Origin: Corynebacterium sp.
GTDB lineage: Bacteria > Actinomycetota > Actinomycetes > Mycobacteriales > Mycobacteriaceae
Length of the DNA stretch: 6,184 nucleotides
Assembly: GCA_030450335.1 (NCBI GenBank)
Contig: JAKDIS010000136.1
Coordinates: forward strand, 1-6,184
Direction: 5' to 3'
Shown: one piece after another, positions 1 to 4,574 of the stretch
Position numbering within the stretch: the stretch's first letter is position 1
Layout of the letters: every line of letters begins with the position of its first letter
Made by a program: the position numbers and the translations under genes
The notes under the pieces: generated by a model
Told to the model about the DNA's origin: nothing
The model's database searches: none
What the model saw: only the letters and a program-made list of their open reading frames with translations

Positions 1-54
1 TAGAGCTACGGACTTTTAATCCGCAGGTCGTGGGTTCGAGCCCCACAGGGCCCA
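1..54 (+). tRNA. tRNA-Lys (anticodon TTT), 5' end cut off by window
   Basis: The 3' two thirds of a tRNA. The 3' half of the D stem (GAGC, 3-6) is followed by an anticodon arm ACGGA / CTTTTAA / TCCGC at 8-24. U33 is T14 and the anticodon is TTT at 15-17, which reads lysine codons AAA/AAG. The T arm GTGGG / TTCGAGC / CCCAC lies at 30-46, with a five-base variable loop at 25-29. The 3' acceptor strand AGGGCCC (47-53) and discriminator A54 close the gene. The following bases are CAG, so the CCA tail is not encoded. The acceptor 5' strand and most of the D arm lie outside the window. Confidence 0.95.
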
Positions 55-60
55 CAGTGG

Positions 61-102
61 AACCCCGGTCGTCGATCACCTCGACGGCCGGGGTTCTCTG
101 TT
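61..102 (+). terminator. Rho-independent-like terminator after tRNA-Lys
   Basis: A 15-bp stem (61-75 with 81-95) begins AACCCCGG, has a single G-T wobble pair and a five-base loop TCACC, and is followed by a pyrimidine/T-rich tail TTCTCTGTT. It starts 6 bp after the tRNA. Because the lipoprotein gene on the other strand ends at 122, the same hairpin could also stop transcription coming from the right. On that strand, however, no T run follows, so termination in that direction is less certain. Confidence 0.8.
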
Positions 103-121
103 GTCCCGGGGGAGTGGGGGG

Positions 122-649
122 TTACTCGGGCCAATTCAGCTGCGGGTGGTCCAAGGGGTCGCCGTTTTCGTTGCGGGGGCCGTCGTAGTCCCAGGTTGAG
201 GGATCCCCGCCTACCGGGGGCGACTCGGAGTCAGTAGGACTGCCTCCGCATTCGGACGGGTCGTAGACGTAGAAGTCCGTCTGGGGACAGCGGTAGTCGC
301 CCCGATTGGCAGTCAGTGTGTCAAAGCAGTCCTGGGAGAATCGCATTTCGCCGTCAGACCATATCGCTGGTCCCGGTGTGCCCTCGGAGCAGTAGAGAAC
401 GTACGGCTCGGAGGGAGTCGGCGTAGAGGGCGAAACGTACTCGGCCACTTGTTCTTCGACATCAGGGGTGGGTTCTGAGGTGGTTGCCGGAGGTGTGGGG
501 GTCGGGAGTCGAGGCGAGGCAGCGCTTGTGGTGGTCTCGCTGGTTGGCGTCGACGTAGTCGACGTGGAGGCCTGATCGTTGTTGCCGCACGCTGTGAGAG
601 CGAATGAGACGGTGAGGACTGATGTGAGCAAGAAGCGCCGCAGGGCCAT
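122..649 (-). CDS. small secreted lipoprotein with Ser/Thr/Pro-rich linker, function unknown
   Basis: A 175-aa protein that I cannot assign to a named family. The N-terminus has two Arg (R4, R5), a hydrophobic stretch (6-19) and a lipobox LTAC with the lipidated Cys at 21. It should therefore be exported and anchored to the outer face of the membrane. Residues 22-80 are a low-complexity Ser/Thr/Pro linker, as expected for a tether crossing the cell wall. A compact region at about 82-135 holds four Cys (C87, C108, C121, C134) and a WSDG motif (97-100), so one or two disulfides are likely. The tail (136-175) is rich in Pro, Gly and Asp. The ATG at 649 is preceded by GAAGGA (660-655) with a 5-nt spacer, which supports this start. 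The gene stands alone, opposite to its neighbours and convergent with the tRNA, between the tRNA and the methyltransferase remnant. It may be accessory cargo. Confidence 0.85.
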   Translation of the reverse strand: MALRRFLLTSVLTVSFALTACGNNDQASTSTTSTPTSETTTSAASPRLPTPTPPATTSEPTPDVEEQVAEYVSPSTPTPSEPYVLYCSEGTPGPAIWSDGEMRFSQDCFDTLTANRGDYRCPQTDFYVYDPSECGGSPTDSESPPVGGDPSTWDYDGPRNENGDPLDHPQLNWPE

Positions 650-654
650 GAGGT

Positions 655-660
655 TCCTTC
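655..660 (-). promoter_or_regulatory. ribosome binding site of the lipoprotein gene
   Basis: On the minus strand the bases read GAAGGA, five bases before the ATG at 649. This fixes the start of the lipoprotein. I could not pick a convincing -10/-35 pair upstream of it. Confidence 0.65.
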
Positions 661-670
661 AGGGGGTGTT

Positions 671-1554
671 GTGCCTAACGTGATGTTGGCTGTCCCGATC
701 GCGGGCGCAACCTCCAAGACGAATACTATCCCGAAGGAAATCATGAAGGGGGGCAGGTATCGGTTGGAGCTCGACGGTGCGTTTGTGAATGCCCTGCGCG
801 TCGGAATCGATGCCGGTGGGGCCTGTCCGATCCAGTCGCGGCCCGCTATGTCCGACCATTTCGGGGTAGTCGCGAGCTGATGCGCAACACAGATCGCTGG
901 TGCTTCTGGTCGATCGATCGCACCCAGCGGACATCGGTCGGGGCCCGATTCTCGAGGCGAGACTCGAAGCTGTTGCATCCTTTCGCAGTGACAGCAAGGC
1001 TGCCAGCACCCGGAGAATGTCGTTAGTCCGCACCTGTTCGGCCTGCGATCGCAGCTTGACCTGTACTACCTTTGCCAGTCCAAGATCATCAGTGAGACTC
1101 GGTGATACTTCACGGTGCAGCGCTATCCCGCGGGGGTTTTGCTACTGACCTTGCGTTCCATGCCCAAGACCCCGACGGGCCCCAGTTTGCGTTGGCATCG
1201 TCCTCGACGTTTATGACCTGGCAGAAGCCCCTCGGCGGGCGATTGAAGTCAGACATCCGATTCGTATCTACCTTGATCTGGAACACTTTCCCCGTTCCTG
1301 GACTTGACTACAAGTTCCGGGAGGCGATTATCATCGCTGGTCAGGGCATCCTCGATGCGAGGGCGCTGTATCCCGAGCGTAGTCTCGCCGACGCCTACAG
1401 CCCCCTGGCTATGGATCCGGCCCTGCTGAAGGCCCACGATAAGTGGGATCGAGCCGTAGACAAGGCTTTCGGATCCTAACGGAAGATCACTTCAGATAGT
1501 CAATTCCTGGAGATTCTCTTTACCAGGTACGTCGAGATCACGGCGGTCGACTAG
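671..1554 (+). pseudogene. decayed MmeI-type (type IIL) DNA methyltransferase, C-terminal part only
   Basis: No single frame is open, but successive frames give the C-terminal third of an MmeI-like restriction/modification methyltransferase. The intact protein (commonly around 900 aa) methylates DNA at a specific site. In order: SDPVAARYVRPF, GSREL and DRWCFW (826-909); HPADI and EAVASFRSDSKAASTRR (921-1016); SPHLFG, KIISETR, stop, YFTVQRYPAGV (1025-1138); FALASS, TWQKPLGGRLKSD, WNTFPVP, ILDARALYPERSLADAY, LAMDPALLKAHDKWDRAVDK (1138-1476); stop; then RKI and LEILFTRYVEITA to the natural-looking TAG at 1552-1554. These match, from memory of the family, the target-recognition and C-terminal domains. 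Damage comprises frameshifts near 908-912, 1021-1027 and 1136-1140, plus TGA at 1103-1105 and TAA at 1477-1479. The stretch 671-822 (KEIMKGG, then LELDGAF) may be the next part upstream, joined by another shift, but the match is weak. The catalytic methyltransferase and nuclease domains are absent. A non-functional relic. Confidence 0.82.
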
Positions 1555-1737
1555 CGTAGCGAACCCCCTCGTCCATTCACAGAGGTCCGACTGAGTACAC
1601 CGACAACGCCGCCCACCGCGGCGCCGGCGCAAACCCCGCACATCGGTCGCAGGTCTGCCAGTCAGCGCGCAGGTTTGCAGACATTGCGCCGGGGCGTCCC
1701 GCTCCCACCGCACGGCCACGGCAGGAGAGGGGAGTTG
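1555..1737. other. non-coding region upstream of the sensor-transporter operon
   Basis: This stretch contains no gene I can support. It contains a 10-bp palindrome GCGCCGGCGC (1621-1630), a 20-bp-spaced direct repeat listed separately, and a 7-bp inverted pair GCAAACC (1629-1635) / GGTTTGC (1672-1678). A minus-strand open frame across it (1492-1719) is Arg/Cys-rich, runs into the end of the methyltransferase remnant and has no family resemblance, so I treat it as chance. Confidence 0.5.
1648..1678. repeat. direct repeat CGCAGGTYTGC, two copies, 20-bp spacing
   Basis: CGCAGGTCTGC at 1648-1658 and CGCAGGTTTGC at 1668-1678 differ by one base. Their starts are 20 bp apart, about two helical turns, so a protein could meet both on the same DNA face. 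They lie roughly 85-116 bp before the inferred transcription start of the kinase gene. An activator site is possible, but chance similarity is not excluded. Confidence 0.4.
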
Positions 1738-1751
1738 GCCAGCCGGCTGGC
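1738..1751. promoter_or_regulatory. candidate operator: perfect 14-bp palindrome
   Basis: GCCAGCCGGCTGGC is its own reverse complement. It directly touches the proposed -10 box at 1752-1757 and fills most of the place where the -35/-10 spacer would be. A protein dimer bound here would control access of RNA polymerase to the operon. NarL/LuxR-type regulators bind inverted repeats, so the operon's own response regulator is one candidate. A repressor is another. I see no second copy in the window. Confidence 0.5.
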
Positions 1752-1757
1752 TACAGT
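1752..1757 (+). promoter_or_regulatory. candidate -10 box (TACAGT) for leaderless transcription of the operon
   Basis: TACAGT fits the actinobacterial -10 pattern TANNNT. If its last base is at -7, transcription starts at 1764, the A of the kinase ATG, so the mRNA would have no leader. Leaderless starts of this type are common in mycobacteria and corynebacteria. No good -35 box is visible 16-18 bp upstream, and the only Shine-Dalgarno-like bases (GTGGA, 1756-1760) sit too close to the ATG to be convincing. Confidence 0.5.
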
Positions 1758-1763
1758 GGAAGC

Positions 1764-3032
1764 ATGTCAGCCCCGGCCGTGATCCAGCGCCTCCGCCTCG
1801 AGGACATCCTGCCCGCCGTCATCGCCGCGGCGGTGGCCATGGTCCACGTACTGATCGCCCTCGATGGCGGGAACGACGGTGTCACCGGTGTGCACAGCTC
1901 CATCGCCGCAGTCCTGGCCGTGATGTTCGTCCCGGTCCTGCTGTTCTGGCGCAGACGACCGCTGGCCACCGCCGCCGCGGTGATCGTGCTGCTGGTGTTG
2001 TGGGAGGTCAACTGGTTGTGGGCGCTGCCCGGCAACATGGGGGTTACCCCGTTGCTGTTGGCTTCGCCGTTGGTCGTCTACTCCGCTACCCGGCACGGCC
2101 GGCCTGCACGCGCCGGGGTGGTGGTGCTGCTGGTCATGCTGGTCGGTGCGATTCTGTCGCCGCTGCTGTGGCGCTTCGAGGACGGCGTCGCCGGCACCAC
2201 GATGGTCTACGATCCGCTCGCCACCCTGGACTGGCTGCTGATCCAGTGGGCGCTGCTGGTCATGGTGTTCTTCGTGGCGCGTTCGCGCAGACATGCCGCG
2301 GCTCAGGCCCGTGAGCTGGAGGATGCTCGGATGCGCATCGCCGAGGACCGGCAGGTGGCGGTGCGCGAGCGCGAACGCGCCCTGATCGCCCGTGAGATCC
2401 ACGACGTCCTGGCGCACAGCCTCACCCTGATCAACGTGCAGGCAGGTGCCGGTCAGGTCTCCGGGGCGCAGGACGCCGCGCTGCAGGGCATCCGGGAGAC
2501 CAGCTCGGCCGCGCTCGCGGAGGTCCGTGGCATCGTCCGCGCGCTGCGCTCGAGTGATGGCCCCAGCGATGGTTCCGGCACCGAACCGACGGCCGGCCTT
2601 GCCCAGGTCCCTGACCTGCTGCGTAGGTTCACCGAGGCAGGCCTGGTGATCGAGGAACAGCTGCCGGACGGTGCTGGTACGGACGTACCGCAGATCGTTC
2701 AACTCGCCGTCCAGCGGGTACTGGCGGAGTCGCTGGGCAATGCGCTGCGCCACCAGGGGGCGGGGACACAGGTGGGCGTCGAAGTGCAGGTCATGGACGA
2801 TGCCAACCGGGTGGCACTGACCGTCGTCAGCCGCGGCTCTGTCACGGGAGAAGGAGCGCAGGAGGGCTCGGGCACGGGCATCGTCGGGATGCGAGAGCGG
2901 GTCACCAGCCTCGGCGGCGACCTCGACGTGGTTTTCGATGCTGCCTCCGACGTTGTCACGGTGTCCGCCGTCCTGCCCATCGACCCGGCGCGCCCCGTCC
3001 GCCCGGTACAGAGGAAAGGGAACGGACTGTGA
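1764..3032 (+). CDS. two-component sensor histidine kinase, HisKA_3 (NarL-partner) type
   Basis: A 422-aa membrane kinase that should phosphorylate the response regulator encoded next. About six hydrophobic segments (roughly 13-33, 45-61, 66-83, 93-107, 117-136, 154-172) form the sensor, with no large extracellular domain. The kinase may therefore sense a signal within the membrane. A coiled-coil-like linker (about 176-205, rich in Arg/Glu) leads to the dimerisation domain with REIHDVLAHSL. H213 is the expected phosphorylated His. The ATP-binding domain shows the N-box AESLGNALRH (N326) and the glycine-rich SGTGIVGMRERV (369-380). The usual Asp of the DxG motif seems replaced: LTVVSRG (352-358) has Ser at 356. 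The ATG at 1764 fits the leaderless promoter just upstream. The stop TGA (3030-3032) overlaps the regulator's GTG, so the two are translationally coupled. The family is clear; the signal is not. Antibiotic or membrane stress is inferred from the ABC transporter downstream. Confidence 0.93.
   Translation: MSAPAVIQRLRLEDILPAVIAAAVAMVHVLIALDGGNDGVTGVHSSIAAVLAVMFVPVLLFWRRRPLATAAAVIVLLVLWEVNWLWALPGNMGVTPLLLASPLVVYSATRHGRPARAGVVVLLVMLVGAILSPLLWRFEDGVAGTTMVYDPLATLDWLLIQWALLVMVFFVARSRRHAAAQARELEDARMRIAEDRQVAVRERERALIAREIHDVLAHSLTLINVQAGAGQVSGAQDAALQGIRETSSAALAEVRGIVRALRSSDGPSDGSGTEPTAGLAQVPDLLRRFTEAGLVIEEQLPDGAGTDVPQIVQLAVQRVLAESLGNALRHQGAGTQVGVEVQVMDDANRVALTVVSRGSVTGEGAQEGSGTGIVGMRERVTSLGGDLDVVFDAASDVVTVSAVLPIDPARPVRPVQRKGNGL
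3011..3020 (+). promoter_or_regulatory. ribosome binding site for the response regulator
   Basis: The purine run GAGGAAAGGG lies inside the end of the kinase gene, 8 nt before the GTG at 3029. It supports the GTG start despite the overlap with the kinase stop. Confidence 0.65.
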
Positions 3033-3748
3033 GTGTGACCAGTGATCCGGGGCGTCCTGTGCGCGTTCTGCTCGCCGACGACCAGGCGCTGATCGTCGCG
3101 GCGTTGACCACGATCCTTCAGTCGCGGGGCGACATCCGGGTCGTGGCCACCGCGTCCACCGGCTCCGAGGCGGTCGACAAGGCAGGGGAGCAAAAGGTGG
3201 ATGTGGCGGTGCTCGACATCCGCATGCCCGGCGGCGACGGCATCGACGCCGCCGCGGCGATCCGTCGCAGCCACCCGGAGGTGCGCATCCTGATGCTCAC
3301 CACCTTCGACGACGAGGAGCTCGTCGCCCGGGCGCTGCGCGTCGGGGTGCAGGGCTTCCTGCTCAAGGACACCGCGCCGGACGCACTGATCGACGCGGTC
3401 CACCGGGTGCACGCCGGGGCGTCCGTGCTGTCGCCGGAGGTCACCGGCTACGTGATCGACGCCTTCCGCCGCAACAGCGAGCACCCTGAGCACTCCGCGC
3501 AGCCGTCCGGTTTACTGGGCACGCTCACCCCACGCGAGACCGACGTGCTCGCCGGGGTGGCCCGCGCCGAGACGAACGCGGAGATCGCCGCGCACCTGTT
3601 CATCGGGGAGGAGACGGTGAAGACCTACGTCTCGCGCCTGCTGGCGAAACTCGGGGTGCGCGACCGGGTGGGCCTGGCCGTGCGCGCCCACGAGTGTGGG
3701 GTCGGTACCGGCGGCGTTCCCCCGCGCGGGGGACAGCCCCCGCACTGA
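3029..3748 (+). CDS. response regulator, NarL/FixJ (LuxR-HTH) family
   Basis: A 239-aa cytoplasmic transcription factor and partner of the kinase before it. The receiver domain (about 11-130) has the acidic pair D17/D18, the phospho-acceptor D63 in LDIRMPGGDG, the switch residue T91 in LMLTTFDD and K113 in FLLKD, so all catalytic residues are present. A linker (about 140-163) joins a C-terminal LuxR-type helix-turn-helix (about 164-224), with LTPRETDVL and the recognition region EETVKTYVSRLLAKLGV. After phosphorylation it should dimerise and bind an inverted repeat, perhaps the palindrome at 1738-1751. The start is GTG at 3029, overlapping the kinase stop by 4 nt and preceded by a strong ribosome binding site. 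The last 15 or so residues are Gly/Pro-rich and coincide with a GC-rich hairpin in the mRNA. It probably controls its own operon; wider targets cannot be seen here. Confidence 0.95.
   Translation: MSVTSDPGRPVRVLLADDQALIVAALTTILQSRGDIRVVATASTGSEAVDKAGEQKVDVAVLDIRMPGGDGIDAAAAIRRSHPEVRILMLTTFDDEELVARALRVGVQGFLLKDTAPDALIDAVHRVHAGASVLSPEVTGYVIDAFRRNSEHPEHSAQPSGLLGTLTPRETDVLAGVARAETNAEIAAHLFIGEETVKTYVSRLLAKLGVRDRVGLAVRAHECGVGTGGVPPRGGQPPH
3719..3743 (+). promoter_or_regulatory. overlapping alternative hairpins at the end of the regulator gene
   Basis: CCCCCGC (3719-3725), GCGGGGG (3726-3732) and CCCCCGC (3737-3743) follow each other. The middle arm can pair with either neighbour; the second option has a four-base loop ACAG. 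No T run follows, so this is not a standard terminator. It could lower the amount of transporter mRNA relative to regulator mRNA or stabilise the mRNA end. It may also just reflect GC-rich codons. Confidence 0.35.
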
Positions 3749-3791
3749 ATCCACCCCGGGGCCGATGTGCCCGGCATGCCCGCTGAGCAGC

Positions 3792-4574
3792 ATGGAAGGC
3801 ATGGACAACAACAGAGACAACAACAGAGCCACCCGACCACAGCAACCCTCCCGCAGCACCGCGCCGGCGGTGAGCTGTCGCGGGCTGGGCGTCACCTACG
3901 GCGAGCACCGCGTCCTGCAGGACTTCTCGATGACGGTGCACCCGGGGCGGGTGCACGCGCTGCTGGGCACCAACGGTGCGGGAAAGTCGACGTGCTTCCG
4001 CGTGATCCTCGGACTGGAGGACCGCCACTCCGGCACCGTGGAGATCCTCGGGCGTCCGCGCGACAGGGAGTCGTTGATCAACATCGGTGCCTCGGTCAAC
4101 GGCCCCGCGCTGTACCCGCACCTGTCGGCCCGGGAGAACGCGCGCGTGCACGCCCGCCTGCTCGGGTTGGACGACGCGGCGGTGGACGATGTGCTCGCCA
4201 CCGTGGGCCTGGCTGACGTCGGACGCAAGAAGGTCCGGTCCTTCTCCACCGGCATGAAGGCGCGTCTGGCGCTGGCGATCGCGATGCTCGGCAACCCGCC
4301 GGTGCTGCTGCTGGATGAACCGCAGAACGGGCTCGACCCGCAGGGCATCGCCGACCTGCGCACCTTCCTGCGCGCGTGGACCGCACAGGGCGGCACGGTG
4401 CTGGTCAGCTCGCACCAGCTCGGCGAGGTCTCCCGCCTCGCCGACGACATCACCGTGCTGGTCGCCGGGCGGGCGGCCTACTCCGGGCCGATCGGCGACT
4501 TCGCCGCGCCGGGACACCTGGAGGACGAGTTCCTCCGCCTCACCCAGGGCTACCCGGCGGAGGCGGGACGATGA
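3792..4574 (+). CDS. ABC transporter ATP-binding protein, BcrA/LanF-like drug or lantibiotic exporter type
   Basis: A protein of about 260 aa that powers the permease encoded next, on the cytoplasmic side of the membrane. Using the ATG at 3792, the motifs are: Walker A GTNGAGKST (59-67), Q-loop region GASVNGPALYPHLS (99-112) with Asn where Gln is usual, signature FSTGM (151-155), Walker B VLLLDEP (171-177; D175, E176), D-loop GLDP (180-183) and switch His H208 in SSHQL. The STGM signature and the GP.LYPHLS region are typical of the bacitracin/lantibiotic exporter ATPases. All residues needed for ATP hydrolysis are present. The start is uncertain: ATG codons at 3696, 3765, 3792 and 3801 are in frame and none has a well-spaced ribosome binding site. 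The 3696 start would overlap the regulator by 53 nt. The GGAAGG before 3801 is only 1 nt away. The first 25 or so residues are Asn/Arg/Gln-rich and lie before the conserved domain. The stop overlaps the permease ATG by 4 nt (ATGA). Confidence 0.9.
   Translation: MEGMDNNRDNNRATRPQQPSRSTAPAVSCRGLGVTYGEHRVLQDFSMTVHPGRVHALLGTNGAGKSTCFRVILGLEDRHSGTVEILGRPRDRESLINIGASVNGPALYPHLSARENARVHARLLGLDDAAVDDVLATVGLADVGRKKVRSFSTGMKARLALAIAMLGNPPVLLLDEPQNGLDPQGIADLRTFLRAWTAQGGTVLVSSHQLGEVSRLADDITVLVAGRAAYSGPIGDFAAPGHLEDEFLRLTQGYPAEAGR
4559..4563 (+). promoter_or_regulatory. ribosome binding site of the permease gene
   Basis: GGAGG, 7 nt before the ATG at 4571. It decides the permease start against the much earlier in-frame start at 4376, which would lie deep inside the ATPase gene. 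Confidence 0.75.

Noticed and set aside
313..978. 221-aa minus-strand open frame
   Set aside because: It covers the lipoprotein gene in another frame and the remnant on the opposite strand. The short hydrophobic stretch in it is explained as a shadow.
1102..1479. Intact 125-aa hypothetical protein
   Set aside because: It starts inside the remnant after a frameshift, and homology continues both before its GTG (in another frame) and after its stop, so it is a fragment, not a gene.
1492..1719. 75-aa minus-strand open frame
   Set aside because: Overlaps the C-terminal end of the methyltransferase remnant on the other strand, and its Arg/Cys-rich composition is typical of chance frames in GC-rich DNA.
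1767..2753. Long minus-strand frame opposite the kinase, and similar long frames opposite the ATPase and permease
   Set aside because: They mirror well-supported genes and have the Arg/Gln/His-rich composition of antisense frames in high-GC DNA.
3696..3791. Longer ATPase start at 3696 (and 3765)
   Set aside because: The 3696 start lies inside the regulator gene and the extra residues show no family resemblance. The 3765 start cannot be fully excluded.
4376..4570. 65-residue N-terminal extension of the permease frame
   Set aside because: It overlaps the conserved end of the ATPase gene, is Arg/Pro/Gly-rich like a shadow frame, and the ATG at 4571 has a good GGAGG site and an ATGA overlap.
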